Below, one piece after another: positions 6,701 through 15,082 of a DNA stretch of 30,863 nucleotides. The stretch lies in NCBI GenBank assembly GCA_023433265.1, contig JAEZDR010000158.1:1-30863 (forward strand). The letters run 5' to 3'. The stretch is from Bacteroidota bacterium. GTDB lineage: Bacteria; Bacteroidota; Bacteroidia; Chitinophagales; Chitinophagaceae. Under the pieces are notes generated by a model, which saw only the letters and a list, made by a program, of their open reading frames with translations, was not told where the DNA came from and did no database searches. The translations under genes and the position numbers were made by a program. Numbering within the stretch: position 1 is the stretch's first letter; every line of letters begins with the position of its first letter.

Positions 6701-8644
6701 TTAGAAGTTTACCGATACCCCTGCCATAAAGTTAAAGCCGCGTGTGCTATATCCCGGTATATCGAAGTACTGCTGTGCCGTAATGTTTCTCAGGTCCAGG
6801 AACATTTTGGTGGAAAGCTTCGTAAACTGGTAAGAGAAATAACAATCCAGCATATAGTATTCAGGCTGCTCAGCGGGGCCATAATCTACGGCTGCTTTGT
6901 CGCGGGCGCCTACATACCTTATAGCAGGTATGATGCTGATGCTGGCAGCAGGTTTAAGGGTGGCTGCAGCACTTAGGGTAAACTTAGGGCGGCGGTAAAG
7001 ATTGGCCATCTTCACATTGTCAACAATGCCTTTGCCATCCACGAAAGCAAGGTTAGTGGAGATGGCAGCCCATGACGCTGCTGTAATACGACTTTCCCAT
7101 TCAAAGCCATGATCATTTTGTTCATCCCTGTTGATGTAGAAGCTCTCGAAGGTGGTAGGGTTAAAGAAAAACGCTATCATGTTTTTTATATCGCGCCTGA
7201 AAGCAACGAAACGAGAAAAGAAGCGCTTGTCTGTACTTTCCGTAGCCACACCTACCTCGTAGGTAGTGCTGCGTTCCGGCTTGAGATTGCGGTTGCCATA
7301 TTCGCTAAAAAGCTGGTAAAGCGAAGGTATTTTGTACCCTGTGGAGATGTTCAGAAACACCCTTGTGTTGTTGTCAATGTTATAACTGGGGTTGAGGGTG
7401 TAGGTAGCATGAGTGCTATAAAGTGAATGGTGGTTAAGGCGGCCGCCTGCCTCAAAGTTGAAGCCCTTAGCGCTTGTATACAGGAAGCTGCTATAAGCCG
7501 AAAGCTGTGTAATGTTTGCACTGTCCTTGCCCAGGCGGGCCTCAAATACATCCCAGGGTGCCGGGGCGCTGCGGTCTATGCTTATGTAGCGCTGCCCTGT
7601 GCTTTGGTAGAGGTATTGCAGTCCCGAGACGAGTTGTAACGATTTGCCAAGCCTGAATGTGCTGAAGCTTTCCACGTTGATGGTATTACTCTTATAGTTA
7701 CCTTCTGCAAAGTCGTAGAACAACGATCCTTTGTGGGTGCTATCGTCGGTGAAGGTGCGGTCCACGGACTGGTAGCTCGCTGTTGTGGTCCAGTTAATCC
7801 TGTTGTAATGGTACTGCAACGAGAGGCCGGTAACCACGTTAGTGTTTTTAGACTTGAAGTCCCTGTCGTCTTCATAGGGCGCAGCGTCTAAATCTGTATT
7901 GTAGCGGTTGTAGGAAGTAAACAGTTTGGTTGAGAAGCGGCTGCTGAATTTGTATTTAAACTCGGTGAGCAGGTTTACCTGCCGGAAGCCATCTTTATCA
8001 AAGGCCTTAGTGCCGAGCGAGTCGGTGGCTGCAGAAAAGCCTTTGGATGCCACATAATTGGTATTGACAAGAAAGCTATAGCGTTCGCCGCCAGCATTGA
8101 TGCCTACATTAACCCTCGACGTGTTGTAAGAACCATAGGCAGCCGTAATATTATAGCGGGCAGTGTTGTAACTGCCTTTCTTCAGGAACACCTGTATCAC
8201 ACCTGCCACTGCATTGCTGCCCCATAGGGTGCTTTGCCCGCCTTTGAGTATTTCGATACGCTCTACCTGGTCGAGGGCAATATGATTAAGATCGAAAGTG
8301 CTGTTTATTTCGGATGCATCGTACACGGGTATGCCGTCTATTACAAGCAGGAAGTTGCCGCTACCGCTGCCGCGGAAAAACATATCGATATTAGAACCAT
8401 AGGCGTTGTTGGCACCATTGATAAAGATGGCAGCCTGCGTGTTCAGCAGCTCGGTAAGGGTTTTGCCCGTGTTGTTCCTGAGGGTTTCCTCATTAATGAC
8501 GGTGAGTACCTTACCTGTTTGCGACTGTTTAAGCTGCGTACGGGAACCTGTTACCACCACTTCTTCGAGGGTAGCGGAGTCGGAGGTTTGTGCGGAGCAG
8601 AAGAGAACGGAAAGAGCGAGAGGGATTGCAATCAATTTAAGCAT
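6701..8644 (-). CDS. btuB: TonB-dependent outer-membrane receptor, BtuB-like (cobalamin)
   Basis: Outer-membrane gated channel of 647 residues, taken to import cobalamin or a related corrinoid. Residues 1-18 are a signal peptide (cleavage near CSA-QTSD). EEVVVTGSR (about 27-35) is the usual TonB-box/plug start, followed by the plug domain to about residue 150 with LLVIDGIPVYD and the plug's typical VERIEILKGGQSTLWGSNAV. The remainder is a 22-strand barrel rich in alternating aromatic strands with N-LKPERSTTYEVG-type turns, ending in a C-terminal phenylalanine (GVSVNF). The substrate call comes from the cobalamin riboswitch in its leader (8780-8926) and the receptor's BtuB-like size (about 600-650). 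No BtuF/C/D gene or CobW-type gene is adjacent, so the ABC part must be elsewhere. Confidence 0.88.
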   Translation of the reverse strand: MLKLIAIPLALSVLFCSAQTSDSATLEEVVVTGSRTQLKQSQTGKVLTVINEETLRNNTGKTLTELLNTQAAIFINGANNAYGSNIDMFFRGSGSGNFLLVIDGIPVYDASEINSTFDLNHIALDQVERIEILKGGQSTLWGSNAVAGVIQVFLKKGSYNTARYNITAAYGSYNTSRVNVGINAGGERYSFLVNTNYVASKGFSAATDSLGTKAFDKDGFRQVNLLTEFKYKFSSRFSTKLFTSYNRYNTDLDAAPYEDDRDFKSKNTNVVTGLSLQYHYNRINWTTTASYQSVDRTFTDDSTHKGSLFYDFAEGNYKSNTINVESFSTFRLGKSLQLVSGLQYLYQSTGQRYISIDRSAPAPWDVFEARLGKDSANITQLSAYSSFLYTSAKGFNFEAGGRLNHHSLYSTHATYTLNPSYNIDNNTRVFLNISTGYKIPSLYQLFSEYGNRNLKPERSTTYEVGVATESTDKRFFSRFVAFRRDIKNMIAFFFNPTTFESFYINRDEQNDHGFEWESRITAASWAAISTNLAFVDGKGIVDNVKMANLYRRPKFTLSAAATLKPAASISIIPAIRYVGARDKAAVDYGPAEQPEYYMLDCYFSYQFTKLSTKMFLDLRNITAQQYFDIPGYSTRGFNFMAGVSVNF

Positions 8645-8779
8645 ACCTGTTGTTTTGTGGCCACACCCGGCCGGTTAAATAAATACCCCGGAGGATGAAG
8701 GCAACAGAAATGATACGCTTGCAGAGAAGAGAATCACCTCTATGCTTTTCACCCGAAAGCTTGCAGGGAATTGAAATTT

Positions 8780-8926
8780 GGCTGGCAGGTCTTCTGGCTC
8801 AAGCTTAAGCACCTTCCCGTAAGCCTTGCGGCGAACAGTGGTTTAGTATGCTTCCCTTGTACTACAAGAGGCTTTTACAGCTACGGGGATAGCGCAGGAA
8901 TTACACCTGCTTCCCATTTTAACCCA
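8780..8926 (-). promoter_or_regulatory. Cobalamin (B12) riboswitch controlling the TonB receptor
   Basis: Read on the minus strand, all conserved blocks of the cobalamin aptamer occur in order: GGGAAGCAGGTGTAATTCCT (ending near 8915), CCCCGTAGCTGTAAA (8888-8874), GGGAAG (8856-8851), the CCACTG core (8841-8836), and the B12 box AGCCAGAAGACCTGCC (8799-8784). The aptamer ends about 135 nt upstream of the btuB ATG, leaving room for an expression platform. In that segment I see no obvious U-tract terminator, so translational control is somewhat more likely, but this is inference. A promoter match lies just upstream at 8950-8980. Confidence 0.94.
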
Positions 8927-8949
8927 ACGAAGTGGGACCGAACCGGGCG

Positions 8950-8980
8950 CAAAGAAAAGAAAGAAAACGGGAATGGCAAA
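8950..8980 (-). promoter_or_regulatory. Promoter for the cobalamin-riboswitch/btuB transcript
   Basis: On the minus strand TTTG (8980-8977), 19 bases, then TTTCTTTG (8957-8950) matches the Bacteroidota -33/-7 pair TTTG-N19-TAnnTTTG with only the A of TA changed. It would start transcription about 15-20 bases before the first conserved riboswitch base, which is the expected geometry. Confidence 0.5.
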
Positions 8981-9003
8981 GGACACGGTTTTTGGGAACA
9001 CGA

Positions 9004-9069
9004 CAGGCAGAGGCCAGAGAGTCCTCAGAGAGTCACCAGAGAATCCCCAGAGATGGGGCAGAGATAGGC
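9004..9069. repeat. Array of six degenerate 11-bp tandem repeats
   Basis: Successive 11-bp units start with CAGAGA or a variant: CAGGCAGAGGC, CAGAGAGTCCT, CAGAGAGTCAC, CAGAGAATCCC, CAGAGATGGGG, CAGAGATAGGC. The first six bases are conserved in units 2-6, and the remainder drifts. The array is noncoding, lies behind the btuB promoter and downstream of the DUF4407 stop. An 11-bp period keeps units on nearly the same DNA face. Confidence 0.7.
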
Positions 9070-9167
9070 CATAGAAGCGCTGTTGAAAACACGGCTTTTT
9101 GGGTAGTAGGAAGCTGCGTTTCCAGGAAAAGGCAATAATGGCGAAAATGCAATAGTCGGCTAAAAGT

Positions 9168-9200
9168 CGGAGTCATATCGGAGTCACTACGGAGTCACTC
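9168..9200. repeat. Three 11-bp tandem repeats
   Basis: CGGAGTCATAT, CGGAGTCACTA and CGGAGTCACTC follow each other without gaps. They share GAGTCAC with the array at 9004-9069 and the same 11-bp period, about 100 bp away. The rest of 9070-9242 shows no gene; it separates the DUF4407 stop from the btuB control region. Confidence 0.65.
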
Positions 9201-9242
9201 ATTCAACAGGCCGACATGGCGTAATAAATACATTGTATCGTC

Positions 9243-10424
9243 CTACATACTATGCCTCACCATCATCACCTCCTTCAACCTGCCCCATAGCTTTTGAAAG
9301 CTGCCTGTTTGGTCTTGTTCCTGCTTTAGCCGGTTGATGTCTTCCTCTCGTGTCATTTCTTTGTTCTTGAATATTTCTTCTACAAGTTGCTTGTTCCATT
9401 GCAGGCTGCGGTGGTTGTAGGTGACTGCGAGTTCGCGGTCGCTTTCTGTACTGCTGCGGGCAAGGTCTTTTTCCAGTTCTTCCTGTAGCATTACTCTTTC
9501 CTCGTAGCTCCCCGCCGGCAACAACATCTTGGAAACTACCGGCATCAGTTCTATTAGCACGAGCAGAACGATAATAAGATAGTACCGTAGTTTGAGTGCG
9601 CTATTGTTTGCTATTAAGTTATTTAAGGCTTCAATACGTGTAAGGAATCCATCGTTCAGTTGTTTCCGGAAGCGGCCACTCTCCATATTGCGGTCGTTTT
9701 CAAGTGTCCGCAGGCTGCTGTCTATTCTTTGCCTTTCCGGTAGCTGCTGCTGTTCAAGTAACCGGTAATCGTCCTGCAGGCGTTGGTATTGTTCCCGCTT
9801 GGCAGTAGCAATAGCCGCAATACCCCGCCTGCCACTGCCCCCGGTTCCATCAGATTCTGCTATAAAACCGTCCCTTGCAGCCTTCACTTCGGCATACCTC
9901 AGGGTTAAGACACTGTCTAGCGAAGCTTTCTGCTGCAGCAGTGCATCTTTTTCGGGCTGGTAAATCTTATCGGCCTCCACCTGTTTCTCCCTGATTTTGG
10001 CCTCATTATCTACTAATATCTGGAGTTGTACTTCTTTATCGAATAGATATAACAATGCTGGTTGGGCCATAAAAGTGCCAATCGTAGCCGCGAGTAGCAA
10101 CCGGCTAATGAGAGGAAGGGGACGGTACTTATTCCTGGAATTGATGCCCTTAATGAGGGCGCGGTCGATGGTAAGAATCACGAACCCCATGAAAATGCCT
10201 GCAGGCAGATACACGACAGGGCTTTTGGTAACAGTTGAGAAGAAGTAGCACCATGCAGCCATAGCAAAAAGCCAGGTAGCCAGCACAGAATAGCCTACAA
10301 TGGCGTAGCGCCCCGCGTCCACCCTGCATTCACTTATAAGCTTGTGATCGGCAGTTGCCAGCCACCACAGGAACCTGTCGGCAGGGGAATAACCGTTCCC
10401 TGCACTTATTTGAGAATGTGCCAT
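9243..10424 (-). CDS. DUF4407 domain membrane protein with long coiled coil
   Basis: A 393-residue protein of the DUF4407 family; function is not established. Two or three membrane helices lie in the first 130 residues (about 43-60, 68-88, 108-126), around the family hallmark FVILTIDRALIKGI (IDRxxI). A long hydrophilic stretch, about 130-280, is rich in Gln/Glu/Lys/Arg with coiled-coil character, and a further helix (RYYLIIVLLVLIELMPVVSKM, about 281-300) is followed by a charged helical tail. This resembles two membrane anchors flanking an extracytoplasmic coiled coil. It starts at ATG 10424 in the WWLATADHKLI-type context. It diverges from yidC and is followed by the repeat-bearing spacer and btuB. 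Confidence 0.85.
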   Translation of the reverse strand: MAHSQISAGNGYSPADRFLWWLATADHKLISECRVDAGRYAIVGYSVLATWLFAMAAWCYFFSTVTKSPVVYLPAGIFMGFVILTIDRALIKGINSRNKYRPLPLISRLLLAATIGTFMAQPALLYLFDKEVQLQILVDNEAKIREKQVEADKIYQPEKDALLQQKASLDSVLTLRYAEVKAARDGFIAESDGTGGSGRRGIAAIATAKREQYQRLQDDYRLLEQQQLPERQRIDSSLRTLENDRNMESGRFRKQLNDGFLTRIEALNNLIANNSALKLRYYLIIVLLVLIELMPVVSKMLLPAGSYEERVMLQEELEKDLARSSTESDRELAVTYNHRSLQWNKQLVEEIFKNKEMTREEDINRLKQEQDQTGSFQKLWGRLKEVMMVRHSM

Positions 10425-10595
10425 TGCATGATGTTATTATAGGTTGAAGTGGGAGAGAACACTGTAAAATAACGTTAGAACGGGCAGAAACATAATCCGC
10501 TCATCATATTTGCGCAGGGATAGGTAGGTAATGTGTTAACGTTCTGTTAGCCAACGGTTAGCTATTATCTTAGACCCACTTACCCCTGCAATCCC

Positions 10596-10603
10596 TACCT
10601 TTG
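10596..10603 (+). promoter_or_regulatory. -7 promoter box for yidC
   Basis: TACCTTTG is an exact TAnnTTTG match 24 bases before the yidC ATG (10628). An in-frame TTG at 10601 lies inside this box, so the TTG can be discounted. No clear -33 TTTG is present; TTAG lies about 22 bases upstream. Confidence 0.5.
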
Positions 10604-10627
10604 CCCACAATTTTTTCAGGGGAGTAT

Positions 10628-12478
10628 ATGCAAACAGATAAGAATACGGTCATTGGCTTTGTGCTGCTGGGAATACTGTTTTTTGTTTTTTTCTGGTACA
10701 CAAATAAGCAACAGCATGCTATTGCAGAAGAGCAAAAGAAGATACAGGACTCAACTGCAAGGGTTAATGCCGCAAAAGTAAAACCGGCGGATGTAGCTGC
10801 ATTTACTGCCGACTCGCTGCAAAGAGATTCGCTTGCTGCTGCCACAAGGGCGGGAGAGTTCGTAAGCAATGTAAACGGGCAGGAACAACTTGTAACTGTT
10901 GAAAATAAGTTGATGAAAGCGGTGTTTTCCAGCCGCGGGGGTATGCTGAAGCAGGTTGAACTTAAAAATTACAAGTCCATTGATGATAAGCCGGTAATAC
11001 TGGGAGGTGCTGCCAACGATGGCATCAGCTATACCATTAATACGGGGCAGAACCTGAGCGCATCGTCCGATAACTTTCTGTTTGCTGCGTCACCGGTTCA
11101 GCCATTAGGCAACGGTAGCCAGCTTGTGAGGTTTACACTGCAGGGCAATAACCAAAGCATTGTTCACGATTTTGTTGTGAAGGACAATGAGTACATGATC
11201 GACTGGAAGCTGAGCGTTAATGGCGCCACCACGCTTCTTACCAACAATACCCTTAACCTCAATTGGCAGATGCTGGTAAGGCAGCACCAGAAAGACAAGG
11301 ACTACGAAAAGCAGCAATCGAGGCTTGCCTATGTAGAAGATGGCGAGTTTGATTATAACAGCGCAACTGATGGTGCTACCCATAGCTTTGAAGCGCCGGC
11401 AAACTGGGCTTCGTTCAAGCAGCAGTTTTTCAATACTACACTCATTGCGAAGAACAAGTTTAACAGTGGCACCCTCACCCTTACATCGCGCCCCGACACT
11501 ACTAAAGAGTTGTATGCAGCTAATGCGGATTTGAAAGTGGCACTGCCATCAACAAGTTCGGCTGCAGCGGAATTCCAGCTTTATTACGGGCCAAGCGATT
11601 ATTACACGTTGCGTAAGTATAACAATGAGATGGAGAACCTGGTTGACCTGGGTTCGGGTGTATTCTCTTTCGTGAAATATATCAACAGGTTTATCATCAT
11701 GCCGGTATTCGATTTCTTTGCCGGGTTCATTTCAAATTATGGCTGGGTAATCTTGTTTCTTACCATCTTTATCAGGGTGGTAACAGCCCCACTTACTTAC
11801 AGCAGCTATTTGAGTGGTGCAAAAATGAAAGTACTGAGGCCGGAGCTTGACCTGCTGAGGAAGAAGCATGGTGACGATCAGCAGGCATTTGCCATGGACC
11901 AGATGAAACTGTTCCGTGAAGCTGGTGTGAATCCCTTAGGAGGGTGTATCCCTGCCTTATTGCAGATACCTATCTTCTTTGCACTGTATAGCTTCTTCAA
12001 CTCGCACATCGATCTTAGGGGTGTTCCATTCCTTTGGGCCGACGATCTCGCGCAATGGGATTCTATTGCAACCCTGCCTTTTGATATCTGGGGTTATGGC
12101 AGTCATGTGAGCCTGTTTACGCTTACAGCCTGTTTAACCAGCTTTCTTATTTCCTATTACAACATGAGCATGACGCCGGATACCGGGAATCCTGCCATGA
12201 AGTATATGCCCTACATCTTTCCGTTTATCCTAATCTTCATCTTCAATAAACTACCATCGGCGCTTACCTGGTATTATACCGTATCGAACGTAGTTACTTT
12301 GGGATTGCAGTTCGTAATCATCAACTATGTAATTAACCACGATAAAGTACTCGCCAAGATAGAGGCCACCCGCAAAAAGCCGAAAGTGAAGAGTAAATGG
12401 CAGCAGCGTTACGAAGAGGTGCTGGAAAGTCAGAAGAAGATGCAGGATATGAAGAACAAAAAACCGGGGGGCAGATAG
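10628..12478 (+). CDS. yidC: Membrane protein insertase
   Basis: Essential inner-membrane insertase that works with or without SecYEG to place membrane proteins. The 616-residue length and layout are typical of a Bacteroidota YidC. An N-terminal anchor helix is present at about 8-24 (VIGFVLLGILFFVFFWY). A large periplasmic beta-sandwich domain runs from about 85 to 340. The conserved five-helix insertase core follows from about 355 (FVKYINRFIIMPVFDFFAG), containing GGCIPALLQIPIFFALYSFF, the highly conserved hydrophilic-groove region. A basic, helical cytoplasmic tail ends the protein. The ATG at 10628 has an AGGGGAG Shine-Dalgarno at 10618-10624, rather close (3 bases) to the start. It diverges from DUF4407, and a secreted-protein gene follows 42 bp downstream. 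Confidence 0.96.
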   Translation: MQTDKNTVIGFVLLGILFFVFFWYTNKQQHAIAEEQKKIQDSTARVNAAKVKPADVAAFTADSLQRDSLAAATRAGEFVSNVNGQEQLVTVENKLMKAVFSSRGGMLKQVELKNYKSIDDKPVILGGAANDGISYTINTGQNLSASSDNFLFAASPVQPLGNGSQLVRFTLQGNNQSIVHDFVVKDNEYMIDWKLSVNGATTLLTNNTLNLNWQMLVRQHQKDKDYEKQQSRLAYVEDGEFDYNSATDGATHSFEAPANWASFKQQFFNTTLIAKNKFNSGTLTLTSRPDTTKELYAANADLKVALPSTSSAAAEFQLYYGPSDYYTLRKYNNEMENLVDLGSGVFSFVKYINRFIIMPVFDFFAGFISNYGWVILFLTIFIRVVTAPLTYSSYLSGAKMKVLRPELDLLRKKHGDDQQAFAMDQMKLFREAGVNPLGGCIPALLQIPIFFALYSFFNSHIDLRGVPFLWADDLAQWDSIATLPFDIWGYGSHVSLFTLTACLTSFLISYYNMSMTPDTGNPAMKYMPYIFPFILIFIFNKLPSALTWYYTVSNVVTLGLQFVIINYVINHDKVLAKIEATRKKPKVKSKWQQRYEEVLESQKKMQDMKNKKPGGR

Positions 12479-12520
12479 GGTGGCCCGCAGCAAGAGATGA
12501 GGACTTTAGTATCTTGCAGC

Positions 12521-13159
12521 ATGCACAAAATACTTTGTATTGTATCTTTCCTGCTGCGGGCATGCTCTAACGATGTTTTGGCGCAGCAAAAAGTGGTAGC
12601 TGAGGCCACAGTTGTGTACAGCCTGGAAATAACGGATGAGAATGGGAACGCTCTACCCAGTAAAGCGCTACAGGGTTCCAGTAAAACATTGTATATAAAG
12701 GGTAAAGACGCAAGGGCTGAACTGGCAAGTCCCGGCTTCCTGCATGTTACCATTGCCAATAACATTGATAGTACCGCTGTACTGTTGCGCGAGGCGCAGG
12801 GCAATAAGTTTATAACGCGCTTTGATGCCAAACGCTGGCGGCAGCAGAATGCTAAGTACCTGGACATAACCTATGCGCCTACGAATGATAGTAAAGTGAT
12901 TGTAGGCTATGAATGCAGAAAGTATATAGCCACACAGAAAGATGGCAACACGTTCTCTGTTTATTGTGCCGTTGCTATAACCCCATCTGCAGTAGAGAAC
13001 GTTTTCCAGTTTGCTAATATTCCAGGGTTTGTTTTGGAAATAGAACAGTATAACAAAGAACAAAAGCAGTATGTGCGTTATACCGCCAATTCATTTAGCC
13101 TGAGCCCCGTTACCACTTCTAAATTTGAAGTGCCTACGAAAGGTTATAGGGAATTGTAG
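12521..13159 (+). CDS. Secreted GLPGLI/DUF4412-like protein
   Basis: Exported 212-residue protein. From ATG 12521 it begins MHKILCIVSFLLRACSNDVLA, a signal peptide; the LRAC sequence resembles a lipobox but has Arg at -2, so cleavage by signal peptidase I after VLA is more likely. The mature part is beta-rich and contains VGYECRKYIATQKDGNTF, then FANIPGFVLEIEQY. In GLPGLI-family proteins a 'GyxCkKA...' strand is followed by 'GLPGLILEYE', and this fits as a divergent copy. An ATG at 12497 is in frame but gives a poorer signal peptide; a TATCTTGC promoter-like stretch just before 12521 also favours the later start. Likely a periplasmic or surface beta protein of unknown role. It follows yidC; the RDD gene starts 19 bp after it. 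Confidence 0.7.
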   Translation: MHKILCIVSFLLRACSNDVLAQQKVVAEATVVYSLEITDENGNALPSKALQGSSKTLYIKGKDARAELASPGFLHVTIANNIDSTAVLLREAQGNKFITRFDAKRWRQQNAKYLDITYAPTNDSKVIVGYECRKYIATQKDGNTFSVYCAVAITPSAVENVFQFANIPGFVLEIEQYNKEQKQYVRYTANSFSLSPVTTSKFEVPTKGYREL

Positions 13160-13178
13160 TTTCTTAATCTACCGGCCA

Positions 13179-13970
13179 ATGGCACAGATTACGGTATCAA
13201 CTAACCTGAATATTCACCTGCAATTCACTATTCCGCCTTTTCACAGGCGGGCATTTGCATGGGCTACCGACTTCGTTATTGTACTGATTTACTTTTTTGC
13301 GATGTTCCGGTTGGTTAGCAATTTCGAGCGGTCTCAATTCATGCAGGAAAACAACTGGTATATCATCATGCTTGTTATGCTGCCTGCGTCCTTGTACCAC
13401 CTTGTTTCAGAAGTGTTTTTGCAAGGCCAGAGTATAGGGAAGAAACTGTTCAGGCTGAAAGTTGTGAACGCAGAGGGAGGCAGCGCCACCATCAGCCAGT
13501 ACCTGTTGAGATGGCTGATGCGGGTGTCGGATATACTCGTATTGTTTATCGTGCTTTCCATTGTATCGCAACAGTCGGCTATTATTACAGCCCTTAGCTT
13601 TTTCTTTCTTCTTTTGATTGCCGATGTTATTTGCATCAGCGTTACCCGGAAAAGCCAGCGCATTGGCGATATGCTTGCACAAACGCTCGTAATAGAAATG
13701 GAAAGGGGAGAAGCGGTAACCGATACTATCTTCCAGGAAATTGCGCAGGACTACATTCCCAGCTATCCGCAGGTAATGAAGTTGAAAGATGTGGAGATTA
13801 CCCGGATAAAAATGATCTATGACAGCGCGGTAAAGAAGAAAGATGTAGCGTTGGCCGAACGCGTAGCTAAACGTATTTGTGAGGTGTTGCAAATACCATA
13901 CGATGGCGACCCATTCAAGTTCATCAATACCCTGCTAAAAGACTATAACCATTACGCGCACGGTAAATAA
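13179..13970 (+). CDS. RDD family membrane protein
   Basis: Integral membrane protein of 263 residues with an RDD domain at about 15-170. The defining residues are in HRRAFAWATDFVIVLIYFF (Arg, then Asp in TM1), and YHLVSEVFLQGQSIGKKLFRLKVVN is the domain's highly conserved inter-helix 'GqTpGKrl..lrVv' loop. Two further hydrophobic segments follow. A cytoplasmic soluble tail (about 185-263) rich in charged helices (DVEITRIKMIYDSAVKKKD) is longer than in minimal RDD proteins. RDD proteins are implicated in ion transport, but the role here is unknown. The ATG at 13179 is chosen since the upstream extension overlaps the previous gene. Its stop is one base from the convergent DUF6526 stop. Confidence 0.85.
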   Translation: MAQITVSTNLNIHLQFTIPPFHRRAFAWATDFVIVLIYFFAMFRLVSNFERSQFMQENNWYIIMLVMLPASLYHLVSEVFLQGQSIGKKLFRLKVVNAEGGSATISQYLLRWLMRVSDILVLFIVLSIVSQQSAIITALSFFFLLLIADVICISVTRKSQRIGDMLAQTLVIEMERGEAVTDTIFQEIAQDYIPSYPQVMKLKDVEITRIKMIYDSAVKKKDVALAERVAKRICEVLQIPYDGDPFKFINTLLKDYNHYAHGK

Positions 13971-13971
13971 G

Positions 13972-14397
13972 TTAAACGCGGTAATGGTCGGCACGCCAGG
14001 TTTTTATCCTCTGTTTGATTGCCTTCGGTGCCAGGTTGGCAGCCGCTGCCTCATCAACAAGCGCTACAAACTCGCTGTCGGATGCAAAGCGCAGGGCAAC
14101 TACCTGCTGGATGGTCAGGTTTTGCGGCAACCTTTGCCCCGTGAGAATATAATACCGGAGTGTTTCTTCTGCCCGAATTGCCCTGTCCTGGGCTTTTAGT
14201 GCAAACATTCTTGCAAAAAGGAACAAGCAGAGAAGGGAGATTGATATGCCCACAAAGAGTACATCCGGGGCGTATAATTCATCCTGTTTAACAAGATTCC
14301 ATATGCTGATGATAGCACAGGAAAGTATAATAAGAAAAGTAAAGCCATGATAGGCAGGTAACAACCTGATGTGGTTCTTATAATTCTGCTGGGCCAT
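13972..14397 (-). CDS. DUF6526 family membrane protein
   Basis: A 141-residue protein with two membrane helices at about 15-35 (GFTFLIILSCAIISIW) and 43-65 (DVLFVGISISLLCLFLFARM), followed by a cytoplasmic helical tail. The tail reads RAEETLRYYILTGQRLP, then VALRFASDSEFVALVDEA and IKTWRADHYRV, which is the ending I associate with DUF6526, a family widespread in Bacteroidota. No function is established. A perfect TACCTTTG -7 box (14414-14421, minus strand) lies 16 bases before its ATG. It converges with the RDD gene, with one base between stops, and diverges from the HU-like gene. Confidence 0.82.
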   Translation of the reverse strand: MAQQNYKNHIRLLPAYHGFTFLIILSCAIISIWNLVKQDELYAPDVLFVGISISLLCLFLFARMFALKAQDRAIRAEETLRYYILTGQRLPQNLTIQQVVALRFASDSEFVALVDEAAAANLAPKAIKQRIKTWRADHYRV

Positions 14398-14413
14398 CGT
14401 GATTGTTTTTTTA

Positions 14414-14421
14414 CAAAGGTA
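14414..14421 (-). promoter_or_regulatory. -7 promoter box for the DUF6526 gene
   Basis: Minus-strand TACCTTTG matches TAnnTTTG exactly and ends 16 bases before the ATG at 14397. No TTTG is seen at the standard spacing; the call rests on the -7 element and its position. Confidence 0.5.
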
Positions 14422-14500
14422 TTGTTATGGAAGCCGTAGTGCCATTGTTTTTAGTACTGTCTATTTTCGTTCTATTGTATATTCGCTGCAAATACCAAGG

Positions 14501-15082
14501 ATGAATTGCTCTGACGTACTTGTTAAATACCTGGTAGTGCATAAACACCTGCACCTTCCATCTATTGGCAAGTTTACAGTGAGCTACCAGCCGGCGAGGT
14601 TGGATTTTACTAACAAGCTGCTCCATCCGCCAACGGAGGCTATCATGTTTACACACGAACAGGTGGCTGTTGACAAACACTTTTACACCTTTTTTGCTGA
14701 GGAAGCTGCTATATCTGAAGTAAAGGCAATCGAAGAATTCAACAACCAGTTGCAGCAATTGCAACAGGCATTACAGCTTGAAGGTGCTGTTAAGCTGGAA
14801 GGCATAGGTAAACTGACGAAAGAATATGCCGATACCTACTCTTTCAGTCCATCGTACCAGGTAAAAAGCTACCTGCCTGTACTGCCTGCCGAGCGCATAG
14901 CCAGGGCAGAAAAGCAAGCTGACGATCACCTGGAAGAAACCGTTGAAACTACCCGGAGTAAAACTGAGGTAGTAGAAAAAGAAAGAGACGCTTATTGGTG
15001 GATTTATGCCCTCATCCTCTTTTTACTTGGAGCTGTTGCACTGGCCTGGTATTATATGCAAAATGGCTCCTTCGTGGTCTAA
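14501..15082 (+). CDS. HU-like (CCDC81-type) domain protein with C-terminal membrane anchor
   Basis: A 193-residue protein with two HU-like subdomains in tandem: residues 1-60 with LPSIGKFTVSYQPARLDF and residues about 70-130 with KLEGIGKLTKEYADTYSF. Both carry the G-I/S-G-K-L/F strand of the prokaryotic CCDC81-like HU pair. A Glu/Lys-rich linker (135-160) leads to one membrane helix (YWWIYALILFLLGAVALAWYY, about 165-185). It is thus likely cytoplasmic with a C-terminal anchor, or spans the inner membrane toward the periplasm. The family in Bacteroidota is often linked to SPOR domains and cell envelope proteins. ATG 14501 is preferred: it follows AAGG and begins with a DVLVKYLV helix; the long upstream extension is not HU-like. 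The next gene overlaps by one base (TAATG), showing translational coupling. Confidence 0.78.
   Translation: MNCSDVLVKYLVVHKHLHLPSIGKFTVSYQPARLDFTNKLLHPPTEAIMFTHEQVAVDKHFYTFFAEEAAISEVKAIEEFNNQLQQLQQALQLEGAVKLEGIGKLTKEYADTYSFSPSYQVKSYLPVLPAERIARAEKQADDHLEETVETTRSKTEVVEKERDAYWWIYALILFLLGAVALAWYYMQNGSFVV

Noticed and set aside
7109..7875. Long ORFs overlapping the TonB receptor in other frames
   Set aside because: They lie wholly within the receptor gene, whose domain pattern is clear over its full length; these are shadow frames.
8771..9138. Plus-strand ORFs across the btuB leader
   Set aside because: They overlap the cobalamin riboswitch and the tandem repeats on the opposite strand; compositions are low-complexity and they have no recognisable protein features.
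9004..9200. CRISPR array
   Set aside because: Repeats are 11 bp and contiguous, without unique spacers, and no cas genes are present.
10601..10627. Extended yidC start at TTG 10601
   Set aside because: The TTG is inside the TAnnTTTG promoter box, and ATG 10628 has a Shine-Dalgarno and the normal YidC N-terminus.
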